Shown here one piece after another: positions 1 through 13,380 of a stretch of 64,000 bases of DNA. The position numbers were made by a program, and so were the translations under genes. This DNA is from Hemibagrus wyckioides (taxonomy: Eukaryota; Chordata; Actinopteri; Siluriformes; Bagridae), in NCBI RefSeq assembly GCF_019097595.1, contig NC_080731.1, forward strand, positions 10,386,571 to 10,450,570. Reading direction: 5' to 3'. The notes below the pieces were generated by a model. It saw nothing but the letters and a program-made list of their open reading frames with translations, had not been told where the DNA came from and did not search any database. How positions within the stretch are numbered: position 1 is the stretch's first letter; the number at the start of each line of letters is the position of its first letter.

Positions 1-454
1 TTGCTTTAGATACAGTCAAAAGAATTAAAATTCAGAATTAAAATTATGATATGAGAAGTTCATATTATAGCTGAAAATACAGAGTACATTTGCTGCCAAA
101 CTGAAGTCCTGGAGCTTCTGGTGGTTGCTAGAAATACAGCATCTTTCATGCGTAGGGACTGGACCAATCAATTGTACCCAGACTAGTTTCAAGTAAATAG
201 AATGACTCATGAAACACCTGATGATGACTTTGCAAGATTTTTATCTGAGATACAGTTCCAACCTGAGATAAGGACATTCAAAATCATTATATCCATACTG
301 CATAGCAGAGAAAGCTGTACCCAAGTTGTGCACAGTGCCTCACGCAGAAGCAAAAAGAAAAAGACCTGTCTACATTCGAAACAGTTCTGTAGTAGTGTGA
401 GTTCTCTCACAGACTACAGTGAACTGGCTGCCCACATTGTCTCCACTCCCAGGA

Positions 455-2240
455 TGACAGCTTGAGACGTGGTAATTACAAAGTCACCATTAATCTGTAG
501 TTAAAAGCAGAGCAGTAACCATTACTAAGAACCCAGGATTTGTTTGCTAAACTTTATGATGCTCAGAAGTTTTTTTTTTTTTTTAAATTATTCCAGAAAG
601 TTCCACTGGAGGAAATTTCAAAATGCTGCTTGACTAATACTACACATAAAGACTTATTTTTTATAGTCACTTACCCTGTGGGGTTGCGACTGCTCCCAGC
701 CATTTTTCAAAAAATAATAGACCAAATCCTTCAAGGCCTAGATGGTGTAATTTGTTATTTGGATGACATCCTCATAATGGGTAGGGACACAGAAGACCAC
801 CTGAGGAATTTGGAAGAGGTCCTTAGATGATTACATGGTTACAATCTAAGGGTTAGTCAAGGCTAGACAAATGCTTATTCTCACAGAGCACTGTGTCTTA
901 CTTAGGTCACAGCATAAATGCTACAGATATCCACATTGTAAAAGAGAGAGAAAAAAACAGGATATTAAAATGTCTACAATAATTCAGTGTATCATGGTCT
1001 TGCTTCACAAGATAGAAAATGGGTGTGGTCAGAAAGAAATGCCACCAGGCATTTGAAAATGCCAAGGAATCATATAAATCCAATAAAGTCTTTGTTTTCT
1101 ACAACCCCATAGTTCAATGCATTTTAGTATTTGATGTGTATCAGGTAAGAGTAGGAGTGGTAATCTTGCACAGAAATGGAAATAGGAAGAAAACAGTTGC
1201 TTTTGCCTTCACAAAAGTATTCTCAAATAGAAAAGCATTGACAGTAGTGTTTGGTATAAAGAAATTCCATGAATATATAATTTCTCTATAGCAGGAAACA
1301 CGTTATTTTGACAGACAATAACCCTTTGTTTAAAATCCTAGGCTCCAGTACTGGTGTGCCTATAAAATCCCTTGCCAGAATGGACAGATGAGATTTAATT
1401 CTAGCTGCATACACATATGAAATCCAGTACCAAAGATAGCAGTACTGATGCTCTATATAAGCTAGTTGTGACCACTTGTGAGAGTAAGATGCCAAATCTG
1501 CCCTAGAGAGTATCCTAGTTAGACAAATGACCTCACCCAGCAAAATACATCACTAATGAACCTGCAAAAGAGCCAAAACTGTGCCCAAAACTTGTACAAG
1601 TTGAAGTGGTGAAACCATATTTCCAAAGGTGGTTTGAAGAGTTGAGGATGATTGCATCATGTGGTTGTACCTTAGAAATTACAGGGCATACTACTATTGG
1701 AATTGCATGAAAGTCAGTGGGGGACAGTAAAGATGAAGTCCCTAGTGGGAGGTTTGTTCTGGTGGCCCACACCAGACACTGTAATACTGAAGCTGAAGGG
1801 AGTCAGTGCATCATTTTTTCAATAGCAGCATAGTATGTCCACTGAAATTGGCAGCAGGGATATTGAAGAAAACACACACTGACTTTGCAGAGAACATTAA
1901 AGCAGATGTTTTTAGTAGTAATAAATGCATATGCTAGAAGATTATTTATGTATATTCAACACCTGCTGCTGCAGTACCAATGGACCTTTTTCCTAATGGT
2001 TTACCTAAGGAAGTAGTAACTGATAACGGACCTTGGTTTATTGCCCAAGAATGAATCTTTTCAAAGGCAAAATGGAGTAAAGTTCATAAAAGAACCTACT
2101 TATCACCCTGCTGCTAATAGACAGGCTGAAAGATTAGTTCTGAATCTCAGGAATAATGCAGTTGCTATGACTTTGGAGCACTGTACTGCTTTAAAAAGAC
2201 AGGTTCACCCAGTGATTAAGCCTCAGAAATAATGTAGGCT
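455..2240 (+). mobile_element. Decayed Ty3/Gypsy-type LTR retrotransposon, pol region
   Basis: Fragments of a pol polyprotein appear in order on the plus strand. A reverse transcriptase part (about 540-830) includes a QKIIDQILQGLDG stretch and the catalytic YLDDIL box. An RNase H-like part follows (about 1100-1430), with an AFTKVFSNRKALTVVFGIKKF segment typical of Gypsy elements. An integrase core part lies at about 2000-2160, with a TDNGPWF motif and a later YHPAANRQAE motif. Several stop codons and frame changes separate the pieces, so it is dead. No flanking LTRs were recognised; the left edge may be cut or too diverged. The region 202-465, upstream, may be part of the same element but carries no recognisable motif. 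Confidence 0.85.
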
Positions 2241-2432
2241 ATTTGAATGCAATTCCCTCATATTCTTGCACAGACATCAGTATTTTCTGAGCCTTTGAAG
2301 AGCCATAATATAAGACTATTTTTTTAAACACATGATCTATTCCATCAATGAACACAGCAAAATATTTCAAAAACACAGACCAACAGACAATTTACAACAT
2401 TTTCTATGTATTTATAATTGTTTTTTTTCTTT

Positions 2433-2538
<106 letters not shown>

Positions 2539-2539
2539 C

Positions 2540-4565
2540 GAATTAATAAATTTTTTATTAATTAATTTATTTTTAATTGAGGAACAACAGTTAAGAGGAA
2601 CTTTCCTTTTTTAAACATCTTTGTACTTCTCTTCCTTTTTATTAGGAAATTTAAATAACCACTAATATTTTCATTAATGAGTATTGGCAAGATTGCAACA
2701 TTAATAAATAAAGCATGACTGTATAGCTTTTTATCCATTTGTATAGCTTTTTATCCTTTTTATCCATCCAGATTACAATCACAAAAGAAGGGAAACAAAG
2801 ACATATTGTATAACTAAATGACCTAATGCATAACCATGGTCTTGTCACATATATAAGCTTGATTTGATAATAATTCAAGTTTTATGGGTGCTTGTAGGTA
2901 CTTTTTTTCCTGACCCAACACCCCCACCTGAAAACACACACACACACACATAATAGTCATCCTGATTATGGATTATAAAGTCCTACTTATTTCATCCAAA
3001 AGAAAATGAAGAAATCTCTCTTATAAGTGGTACAACAGAAAACTGTTTGCTCTATTGTCTGGAGAGTATGAATTAGAATCATAATGATGCCACAGATACC
3101 CATGGCCAGGAGTTAAAAGTCAGGCTTTCATCCAGAATTACAGGGTTTTTCTTTCACACTTGACAAATTAACCACAGATGCTATAGAAGAGTATAGCAGT
3201 AGAAGAGTTAATTATGAAAGTAAATAGACATTAATTGAAGTTTAATTAGGAAAGCAAAAGAGCTTTACAGGTAAACCTCTGATAAGAACCTGACTACATG
3301 AGTCTAGATGAGAGCCTACCACTTTTTGCTGTAAGATGCTAACAAGCATCTCCTCAATTAAAATACTATTAAGCATGAAGTTGTTATCAAGTTTCACAGA
3401 CAGGTGTGAATGAGACAGTGTGTTTAAAGTTGTTTCATTTGCTCTTTTTTCCAGCTGATGTGTCTGTACCATCAGCATCCTTGCAGTGACCTGATTACAG
3501 CTTGTCGTTATTGGCCCTGGCTTGAATAATGACTGTTCTGCCTACATACCTAATTAACATGATAAAACTGTTTGTCTTTACCAATTTGCACATTTTACAG
3601 TCAAATATTTTCAGCAGCATCTTACAGACAGACATGTTTTGCCTGTTTTTCTTGCTGGTGTTTCCTCTCTCTGTCTATCCAATCCAAGCTGCAGGTATGC
3701 CACTACAATAAAGATAAGGGGAAAGATTTATAAGATTTATATATATTTAACAACCACAACATTTTAGCTACACCAGGAATCCTACACTTTATACTGTTTC
3801 TCCAAACACCCTCAATCTATGCACTTTCATTAAACTGCCTCGGCAGAAAGCATCACATGCACGGAAAAGATTAATATGGAGCGCTGATTCTTTACCACTC
3901 TGACAGAACATAAACTCAATATGCACAGCAGAAAACACTGTTAACAACACACCAAACGTTACCATTCATTTGACTTTCTTTTTTTTTTTTTTACAGCTGC
4001 CATAAACGGTGTTTCATCACCAAAACAAGTGTGTTTACTATTGTACATTTCACTAGTGAGATATTTACCACCTCTATCAATACAACACACACAGAAGTAG
4101 GAACTAAGCTGGAAGAAATGATATACTGTTGTTATTGTAATGAACCTGTAATGGAAGAAATCAAATACTGTTTGAGTGAAGCAAAGCAGCTTTTATTTTG
4201 TAGAAGAGAAGAAATTGAGAGACAGTTTTAGTTTGATTCCATCAACTGCTTTGATTCACGTTAGCCTTTTTAATTGTATTGATTGGTTCGGTGCAACAGA
4301 CATCTATAATTAAGTGTTTCTTTATAGCCAGCTAAGAAACATTTTGCCAAATCAGCAAATGCTAATTCCAGTAGAAAATTGATTTGGCTAGGCAAGTTAT
4401 GAGCGGCCTGAAACGACAAATAAACAAAACACAACAAATTGAGTTTTGCATTTTACAAACTATCAAATGCCCTCATACATAATCCCATTTGTATCATATG
4501 ATTTTACATATTCTTACACATGTATGCCATAGCTATAACAATGAGATCAGATGTTATATTCCTAT
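2540..4565. other. Intergenic, no gene recognised
   Basis: AT-rich sequence with a short (CA)n near 2936-2950, a small direct duplication of a tatagctttttatcc unit near 2725-2760, and poly-T near 3980. A 66-codon open frame at 4031-4231 has no recognisable motif and no supporting context. Confidence 0.6.
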
Positions 4566-4570
4566 AAGAT

Positions 4571-4797
4571 GTGCCTTTATGATCACCACACATATACATT
4601 ACATCAGAGTGGAATTCTTTTCTTCACATATCCCAGCTGAAGAAGTTGGGGTAAGAGCTATGATACAGTGCCCCTGGAGCAGAAAGGGTTAAGGGCCTTG
4701 CTCAATTGCCCAACAGTGGAGATTGGTGGTGCTGGGGCTTGAACCCTGATCCTCCAATCAACAACCCAGAGCCTTAACCACTTGAGCCACCACTGCC
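4571..4797 (-). mobile_element. tRNA-derived SINE, family A, minus strand
   Basis: Read on the minus strand it starts with a tRNA-like head. The A-box-like part is GTGGCTCAAGTGGTTAAGG and the B box is GGTTCAAGCCCC. A conserved body follows (CCACTGTTGGGC..., AAGGCCCTTAACCC), then a tail with GGGATATGTGAAGAAAAGAA and a terminal ATAAAGGC-like end. The same order is found at 15511-15722 and 45062-45263, which defines a family. It is non-coding and would be transcribed by RNA polymerase III if active. Confidence 0.85.
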
Positions 4798-4799
4798 TT

Positions 4800-6550
4800 A
4801 ACATTGTACGCTGTATAACTGTCATGCAGAGCTAAAAACTGAGTAATTGTTTTGGTTAAGTGTGGGAAGTGCTGCTTAGGTAATCCTGGAATGCAGGCAC
4901 ATTCTATCATGACATTATCAGTTTCCATTTTGCTATGCGAGTGGTAAAACACACCTAACCTGTAATCTGTAACTGCCCTTAAAGCCAGTCCAGCCATGGT
5001 ACCAGATTGTAAGGTTCAAGGATGTGGACCAGGCAAAACAGGTATGAATAGATAGCCCACCATCAATGAATCACAAGCAGAAGTTTTGATATGTTAATGC
5101 AAAATTAAGCACAAGCTTCTGGATTAAAATAAAAAAATGATTTGCTCCCGAAAACAAATCACATCTTCATCCCAGTGCTCACAGGATCACTGGATTTGCA
5201 CCAGTGGTTTAACTAATTAAGACAGAACAAAACATTTTAGGTATATTGAATATTAATTTAGCAGTTTGTCTTTTTTTTTTTACCCATCTGCCGCCTGTGG
5301 GCTGAATTTCAATTGCAACCAAATTAAAAAGACTTCTCTTTCCCCCCTTCATTCAACACCTCTCTGCTGAAACTGTGCATGCCTTAGATGAAGAAGACCA
5401 ATAGAACAGTGATCTTGTGAATCACAGTTTTTCTTTGAATTATTATAACAAATGTTTAAAGTGTTCCTAGACCTCGAATAAACATTACAGACTTCACATT
5501 AGAAATGCTTTGCTCTCATAGATAAAGGAATAAAAAGAACTTTACCCCACTTTGTTGCTTGTAATTTTGTTTTGTATGAATACTTTATTAGGTTTTCTGC
5601 ATGAACAATTTTCCTAGGCAAAATCAATTAGAATCACTACAATTTTGACTAGAGATCAATGTTCCAGAGACAGGATGCTGTTTTGAAAGGTTTCATAGGT
5701 GCTGCGAATGTTTTGCTTAAAACTTTGATGTGTGAGTTTAGAGGCAGGCAGTAGAGGCGTCTGATGTAAGATGTTGCATTTGTTTACTGACTCATTGCTC
5801 TTCAATATTATTTTGTTATGATCTTTTTTGTTCAAACAAAATGCTAATTAAGCATTATTTTTTTTTGGAGAATACAGTTTTAGCTTTTAATTCATTTGTA
5901 TTGCTTTGTATTTGTAATTCTTCATGAACCGTTGTCAGTCAAATAAATTACTATCACTGTTTATATGGTACAGAATAATTTAGATACCTGGCTAAGATGT
6001 TAGAGTAATGGACAGCAATATTACCCGTGAACTGTGCTTTATCCCTGTATTACTGCTCAACCAACCTGTAATCTGCATCTTTTTTTTACTAAGGATGCAT
6101 GTTGGAATATGTTATAATCTTTTTATTTCATCGAAATTGTGCTGTGATGTATTCTACAAAGAGATTATTGATGTTTTACTTGCATATACTGCGTCAAAGA
6201 CACCATCATTAAACAGTTTTTTTTTAAAAGAAAAAGCTACAGAGCCACAGCAAAAACTGTAAACACTGCTTCTAGTACAGTCTAATTGTCCTTGGACAGG
6301 TGTTTCACACAAGATTTCACAATACACTCTCAGACTAATAACAAGGAAGGTAAGAGATAAGTCGGCAGTCACGCGGAAAGAGTCACAGGGCAACCTAAAA
6401 GCAGCAGTTACACAGAGAAGAGTTAGCAATAATAGCATTTCCATTCTTACATGTCACACAAAACCAACAACAATAACAAAATAAATAATAAAAAAAAGAA
6501 ATCAGAACTTTCGGGGAACAATCTACTAATCTGTTTGGCAATAATTTAAT
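4800..6550. other. Intergenic, no gene recognised
   Basis: AT-rich unique-looking sequence with poly-T runs. Open frames of 79-96 codons (for example 6154-6444, minus) carry no recognisable domain and overlap each other on opposite strands. Confidence 0.55.
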
Positions 6551-6554
6551 TTGT

Positions 6555-6950
6555 CATGTTTGGAGAAAGTAGGGCTCCACAAATGATTTCGAGCACACAA
6601 CATCCACAGAAAAGTATGGAGGTGCAAATAACATGATTATGAGGTTGTTTCTCTGCAGTACTCTTACTCAAAAAGGCCTAGCCAATCTCCTGATTTGAAA
6701 ATGTATGAAAGATTTTGAAATTGTGAGCACATCAGAGGAGACCCTCCTAGCCTTGGGGAATTGAAGACAATTTGTCAAGAGGAATGAGCCAAAACCACAA
6801 TATTGCAAAAAGCTAACTACAGTAGACGTCTCAAAGCTGTAATTATCTACAAGAACACTGCAACCTAGTTCTGATGTGGGTAATTTGATGAAGAACATTT
6901 TCCTGATCAATTTCATGAATATATCTTTGTTTTTATGCTTATGATTACAT
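6555..6950 (+). mobile_element. Degenerate Tc1-like transposase relic
   Basis: Pieces of a plus-strand Tc1 transposase gene are present with gaps. A catalytic-core stretch has a tatggaggtgcaaataacatg block (the usual HGGG-like coding region). Then, after a deletion, a segment translates as RPSQSPDL, the motif just before the third acidic residue. Further C-terminal sequence with agaggaatgagccaaaacc follows. Stops and deletions are numerous. No terminal repeats were found. Confidence 0.7.
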
Positions 6951-7115
6951 ACTTTCTGTTAATATTTATATAAAATCAAAGGTTAAAAAGTCAAATCAAC
7001 TATGTTAGCAGACTGCTTTTGATGCTGTAATGAAACCAGTGGATATTCTTCATGCTCCAGGTATAGATTTGGTAAGTGTGACCCATTAAAGTGGCCATAT
7101 GTGTTTTTACATTAT

Positions 7116-7294
7116 GGGCAATGGTAGCTTAGTGGCTAAGGTGTTAGACTACTGCTGGTAGGTTGTGAGTTCAAATCCCCCAATTTAAAAAAAAAAAAAA
7201 AAAAAAAAAAAGAGAGCGGTGTAAGTATAAAATGAGATAGAAATGTAAGTCATTTTGGATAAGGGTGTCTGCCAAATGCCATTAATGTAAATGT
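7116..7294 (+). mobile_element. tRNA-derived SINE, family B, plus strand
   Basis: The head resembles a tRNA (A-box-like TAGCTTAGTGGCTAAGG and B-box-like GAGTTCAAATCCCC). It is followed by an A run of about 25 and a tail reading GGATAAGGGTGTCTGCCAAA. That tail also occurs on the other strand at 20186-20366. In fish genomes this kind of tail is shared with LINE 3' ends, in line with LINE-driven retrotransposition (established idea; the partner is not proven here). Confidence 0.8.
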
Positions 7295-7344
7295 ATTTTT
7301 TACATGTACATTTGTTATATATTAGTTTGCTTCTTACCCGGTTA

Positions 7345-7960
7345 GTAGGTCATATCAGGTAACCCAAGAAATCCACACTTGCTCCATTCAAACTTATCCA
7401 GTGGTATCCCACAAGGCTCACTGCTCAGTCCTCTTCTATTCTCCCTCTACAAGATGTTTTTTCATTCTACTGCTATGTTGGTAACACTCATGATTTCATG
7501 AACTGCTGTATATTCTGGTAGTTGCATCTCCATTTGAAGTTCTCAGATCACCTTCATTATTTGACAGTGCCCTGAACTTCTGGACAACCAACAACACTGA
7601 TGTTTGTGTATGAAGTCAAGCAGAGACCAACCCCAACCTACCTGAAGGCAATTTTCTTACCCTGTTCTGCACTATCTTCCCATTCAGCATCTAGCAGGGC
7701 TCAGCTCAACCCACTATCCCTGAAGATACAAACCATCCATCATCACTCTTTCTGCCTTGGCACACAGGCTGTGTAATAAACTTCACATGCCTGCCCAAAC
7801 AGCTGAGTCTCTAGCTCATATGAAGACTGAAGTCCTACCTCTCCACAGCTTGGTGGTATTCTTAGACCTAGGCCAATTTATACTAACATGAATATAGGCA
7901 CCCTGCATGAGGACATGTTCCAGTTGCTGTAGATGTAAATGGTTTATGTAAAGAAATGAG
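7345..7960 (+). mobile_element. L2-like LINE fragment (reverse transcriptase relic)
   Basis: The plus strand encodes SGIPQGSLLSPLLFSLYKM, the conserved reverse transcriptase block ahead of the catalytic aspartates in L2/CR1-type LINEs. It is followed by sequence corresponding to the C-terminal region (SLAHMKTEVLPLHSL, like the usual LKTHLF end). The frame is broken and a large middle part is missing. It lies only about 50 bp after the family B SINE. Confidence 0.7.
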
Positions 7961-7964
7961 AAAT

Positions 7965-10060
7965 GTACAAAAAAATATAATCTATTTCAGTGTATAGTAT
8001 ACACGCTTCTGAAAGATGTTAAAATTTGTTAAATAAGTGATTGATAATAAATAAGAGCAGTTTGTTGTGAACAGGTTTCTGTTTTTTTCTGTATATCCGT
8101 ATATATGTGTGCATAAAACAAAAAGTTTGTAGTTGAATTGATATAAGAAAGAAGTGTGACAGCAAATGTGATATTATTACTACCACCCTGTTGCTTTGTC
8201 TTCTTAGTCAGTCACAGAGTTCAGCCAGTAATTTTTAACCATCAGCACACCCACACCGTACCATCCACCTCAATTTAAACTCATTCATTCCATGTCTCAC
8301 ACATTCCATAATCTCTGAAAAACCAACGCTTCAATAATTATAAAAGTACCATTCTGCTTTCAGCTTCTATTAAATCAATCTTTATATTGAAGGAAATTAA
8401 ATGGGAGCACTTTCAGAATACTTGCCTCATTTATTTGAAATAAGCTTCATTATTCCCTTTCCAACAGGAGTTCCCCTTTTCCAGCTTGGCCGTGTTCTTT
8501 CCATTACCTGACTGTCTCTGCTGTCGAATTAAAAAACAAACAGAAATGGGTAATGTCACCGTTTTAATTATTTTTTTATTTTTGAAAATATTTGGTAAAA
8601 GAAACTGACCTCACTTCCCATGTACAGCAGGGTCCAAAATAAATAAATAAATAAATTAAAAATTAAAAAGTAAAAATTTGGATTTTTAGAATTTTGAAGC
8701 ATTAAAAAAAAAGAAAGAAAGAACGTTCAACATCTTGAATATTTTATATTAATGGTTCTGCACACAGTCAAGGTCCCTATTTAAGTCCAAGCAAATTTGT
8801 GATCTTGACCTTAAAAAGCAATCTTTGTATAAAAGGTCTTTCTAATGCATCTCTTCTGCTGAAGCTCTTCTAATGAAGCTTTAAAGAATGGGACTGTTAA
8901 ACAAGTCATAGCGGACATAGGTGAGTGTGTTTAGTGTAATGTGATCTGCTATGGCTAATGGGTAGTGTAGTTCTTTGCCCACTGTACTTAAATTATCATT
9001 GTAAATGATTACAGGTCTAGAATAAAGAGCTTAGAATACCTTAAGCTGCATTATGATCAAAAAGGCCTGCTTAAGAAACTAATACATTTGCTTGCGATCT
9101 TCTCTACATGTTACAGTTTTTTTTTTTGCAGATACACTATTTGCAATCATATTCCAAACAGTGCCTTGAGAAATATTAATTTTCCTCTTAACCATATGCA
9201 ATAAACATTTATGAGGACGTCACACTATTATTTATCCCCTTTGCATATTACATTGATGATCTGCTTAAGTAATGTATTCAAAAACAGTGTGAGAGGAGTG
9301 TAGAAACTGAGGCATGTTGTAACTTAAATGCATTGTAAAACATGACCTGAGCCATTATTAGTGTTATTATTATTATTGCATTGTGACTTTGTTAAGTCTT
9401 ACTTATCTGTAAGTCTATTTTTTATTTCAGTACCCTGGAGGAGCCTGACATATTCATATGCAGTTCGTTCACAAGGGTACTGGTTTAAAGCAGCCACGTA
9501 AATATTGCATTTCTGCTCATATTGGATTGCATTATGGAGCAACCCAAAGGCGCCACCTAAAGGAGTTTTCGTTTATATTATGAGATTTTTGTGGGGTGCT
9601 GAATGGATGCTTGAAAATCAGAGGCAAGCGCTTGAAAGTGTGAGGGAGAGATAGATATTGTACTTTGTACTATTCAAATTTATTGGCAGAGATTCACATT
9701 TCCGTACGAAAAAAGAAGATTAACAACCTTCATAAACTATTTAAATCAAGTCATTAAAGTCATTATAGTCATTAGATGACAAAGTGCTGGCTCAGTCTGA
9801 GTGACCTTGGCAAATCCCAATCTTTTCTTCTTCTCACACGCTTTGAATATAATATCTCCATATTTATGTCATCTATCTGAACAGGAACATTGTAGAATTA
9901 CCGAAAAAAGAAACTTGTAAAAAGAATGACTACATAAACCTTAGAGTAATTGGAGACTTGTGTCTAATATGTATGTTATCACCTCTTTCCAGCTTTTCCA
10001 CCTGACCTTGAAAAGTGAAAATTATTACACTGACTATTAATGTGTTCACAGCCTCTAAAA

Positions 10061-10097
<37 letters not shown>

Positions 10098-12365
10098 TGT
10101 GTGCTTAGTTTCTTCAAAAAGAAACAATCATGGTATCTATATAAATATGTCATCTCGGCATTTCCATGGACTTTGGTAATTCCTCTCACTGGCATATGCA
10201 CAGTAGCTTGTCTCAGAATAATCCACACTATAGTCTGTGCATATTCATGAACATCTAAAGCAATTGACCAATATTGATGACAATGTCTCTGATAGCCAGG
10301 AAGCTTCAATTATTTATTCATGCTTCATTAAATGTGTCAGTGGAATAAGAAATTGTCTTTAGCCTGTGCTAAATGAATATAGATATGATGGTAACTAATA
10401 GAGCCAGTGCTCATTTATCACCCATCAAAGTTATCATTAGCACTGAAGCTCTTTCACTCTCCCTGCATCGTGAACTGTACGAGAGTTTCTACAGATCCTC
10501 TTCCCACACAGGAGCATGTGACACATGCCTCTTTCTTAGGTTTCTGCAACATTTTTCAGATATTTTCCGAAGATGTAAAGCAGGCAGGAGTATCAGACAG
10601 TGCCTCTGCACTTTCATGCCTTTGCTCTTTCTGCCAACTTTTCTCCCCTAATCCTGCTGTTCAGATGCTGGCCAATATCCTACTAATCTCCAATCCATGA
10701 ATTGTATGAATGCCAACTGGCAGAGGAAATAAGGCATATTGAGTTAACTTAAATGATCACTTATCTCTTAGTCTTATAACAGTTTTTACACAATTACTAT
10801 CTAACATTTACTAAGGAAATCTAGTACACAGGTTGTGAAAATTACTAAGATTATACATGAATACCTAATTACTCAACAGGCAACAGCAGACAAACTCTGA
10901 ATCACAATAACAAATAATAATCATAATAAGAAAACTCAAGAACCCCCCCCCAGAAACTAGCTAAATCTAAAGGCTTGGCAATAGTCAGAGTGTGTCTTTG
11001 ATAGGCAACAGGTCAGTGTAATCAGAAGACCTTTACTATGCCGGCCATATTTGTAGGCCGTGATGCTTTCTGTGAGACAAGTTGACCTGACAAACGGAAA
11101 TAGAGTAGCATTTTGTCTATGTTTCAAAGTGGCTACTATAAAAAATGCCAGTTTCAATTCAGCACCTAATTCTAAGAAGTTACATAATAGTGATAGTGAC
11201 ATGTAGCCAACTTACTATACAATTTAATATTATCCTCATCTTCTTATAACCATAACAGCAAGCTAGAAGATTCTTTTATTCTATTTATTTCTCATTTCTG
11301 GCATTTGTTTTTATATTTTCAGCTCCTGAGAATTTTCACAATATCACTAATAAAAATCTTTTCTCTTTATTGTGTACCTCAGCGTGTCAGAACACACTTG
11401 TGTATCCTGTTACACAATACAACTCTTGTGTGTCTCATATTCAGCAGAAACAATATGCTCATAATAGACTAAATTAAATGAAAGAATATAACTATTAATA
11501 AATATTCAGTACTGATCTAAATTATGAGCATACTTTTTGCAACCTATCAGTTTTTGAGAGTGTACAATTAAGCATAGAAGGAATACATTATTCGTACATA
11601 GTTTTGTATATTGTCCTCTATAAGCAACCATGTTGCGTGCCACGTCATTTAATACAGTATGTGAAGCCGCAAGCTTTTGTTTCCTAACTTGATTTCATAG
11701 AATTGAACAGAAACAGTTTGTGAATTACTCAACACAGTCTATCAATAAATCACCACTTTCAGCTCGTCACCGGGTTAGCCTGCCATAGGGAAGGTTGCTG
11801 TACGCAGAAGTGATGTGTTACTGCAGCAACACTGGTGACTAGACCTTGAATATTGTTTTAAAGAACTTTATTAAGGCATTCATTATGTAGGACCTTGCTT
11901 TTTCTCTTTTAGTGCTCAACCATGTATCAAAGAAGCTATTGTGCTGTTGTCATTGATGCATGATACTGTGGTCTATTGAATGTTTTTATAATAGACAAAA
12001 ATTATTATTATTGGACCTATTTTGGTAATATCTTAATAAAGTCCTGCTTTGGTGGAGACTATAATGAGGTGAACAGAAGCCCTATATATATATGATATGG
12101 TTTGTTGAAGTGCTGTTCAGTCCAGGGATGTTATAATGTTTGGGCCTTTTTATCTTCTGGTTATTAAGAACATGTTATGTTGTGCATGATCTACACAGCC
12201 GTCTGCGCAGGGCCAAGGCACAATATTATACGTTATTATCTTTTGACAGAGCTGAACCTGTACCAAATATGTTGCCAAGATTATCTTGTGGCTACAATGT
12301 GGATGTCATGCTGCAATATAATTAATAATGAGTCTCTGTTTAATTAAAAAATATCTTCATGTGGA
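7965..12365. other. Intergenic, no gene recognised
   Basis: AT-rich sequence with poly-A/T runs and simple repeats. Open frames near 10061-10309, 10373-10700 and 10957-11202 show no domain or splice context that would support a gene. Confidence 0.55.
10062..10095. repeat. (CA)17 microsatellite
   Basis: An uninterrupted CA dinucleotide run. It creates meaningless Cys-Val repeats in two minus-strand frames. Confidence 0.97.
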
Positions 12366-12371
12366 TATCTA

Positions 12372-12694
12372 GGCAGCATGGTTGCACAGCAGGCAGTTAG
12401 TGAGCTCCAGGGTCCCTGGTTCAATCCTGAGCTTGGGTTATTGTCTGTATGAAGCTTTGCATGGTCTCCCTTTGTCTGTGTAAGGTTTTTCCACCTCCCA
12501 GGGCATGCTGTAGGTAGATTTGTTATGCTACACTGCCCCTGGGTGTAAATGAGCATGTGAATGCATGTGTGCATGGTGTCCTGTAATTGACTGGCATCCA
12601 GTTGAGGGCATGTTCCTGCCTCACACCCAGTGTTCCCAGTATAGACTCCAGATTCACCCAGACTAGGACAAAGCCATTACTGAAGATGAATGGA
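12372..12694 (+). mobile_element. tRNA-derived SINE, family C, plus strand
   Basis: It starts ggcagcatggttgcacagca (A-box-like) with the B box GGTTCAATCCTG about 40 bp on. A long body follows: a gtctccctttgtctgtgt part, a cactgcccctgggtgtaaatg part, a cctgtaattgactggcatcc part, and the end tactgaagatgaatgga. Related copies lie at 17821-18160 (plus), 18951-19210 (minus) and 36875-36971 (minus fragment). Confidence 0.85.
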
Positions 12695-13018
12695 TGTAAT
12701 TATGTTATAATATGTTCGTTGATGGAGCTACAAACATAAACATATACAAGAGCAGGTTAAATTGCTTTCTAACTCATATGATGCTTGACCCATTTTACAG
12801 CTCCAGCTCCGTACACAGTTACCACATGTAAAATAATATTTCTTTAGAGATTTAATCTATATACATGCCTGTCCTGGTTCTGTCAGTAACTCCCAATGGA
12901 CTAGATGGGATGAAATAATAGGACTCTTGTGGTCTTAATGTTTCATTGTTGTAAAGGTGGCTGGCCTATAAATATGTGATTTTGACTAAAAATATGGTAC
13001 TAAAAGTAGCTTTGTTTG

Positions 13019-13044
13019 GAGAGAGAGAGAGAGAGAGAGAGAGA
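13019..13044. repeat. (GA)13 microsatellite
   Basis: A pure GA run. Confidence 0.97.
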
Positions 13045-13341
13045 TGCATAAACTGAAAATTTTTTTATTCTTTTTAAATTTTAGAGTTTTATTCAAGACA
13101 TTCCTCTGAAAGCAGATGAACACTGATATCAACATGTGTGTAAATGTTTATCTGGGTGCGTTTTTGTGCTGTACTGCTGTACTTTCTAGCACTCTAAGTG
13201 CTGTTTCCATCAGTGGCATGATGGAAAGCAGGTAGCCACTGCATCACAGGAACAATAAGGTCTAATTTTGTTTCACAGGAACAAGTAAACAGTTTTCTGT
13301 CAATAGTGCACACCTTCTATGCTTAACATGCATGCTCAAAC

Positions 13342-13345
<4 letters not shown>

Positions 13346-13375
<30 letters not shown>
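13346..13375. repeat. (TC)15 microsatellite
   Basis: A pure TC run. Confidence 0.97.

Positions 13376-13380
<5 letters not shown>

Noticed and set aside
7116..7180. Possible tRNA gene
   Set aside because: The A- and B-box-like sequences are followed by a SINE tail and A run, and I do not see a clean cloverleaf; it is the head of a SINE.
10373..10700. Two overlapping plus-strand open frames of 92 and 97 codons
   Set aside because: They overlap in different frames with no domain, no splice context and AT-rich surroundings.
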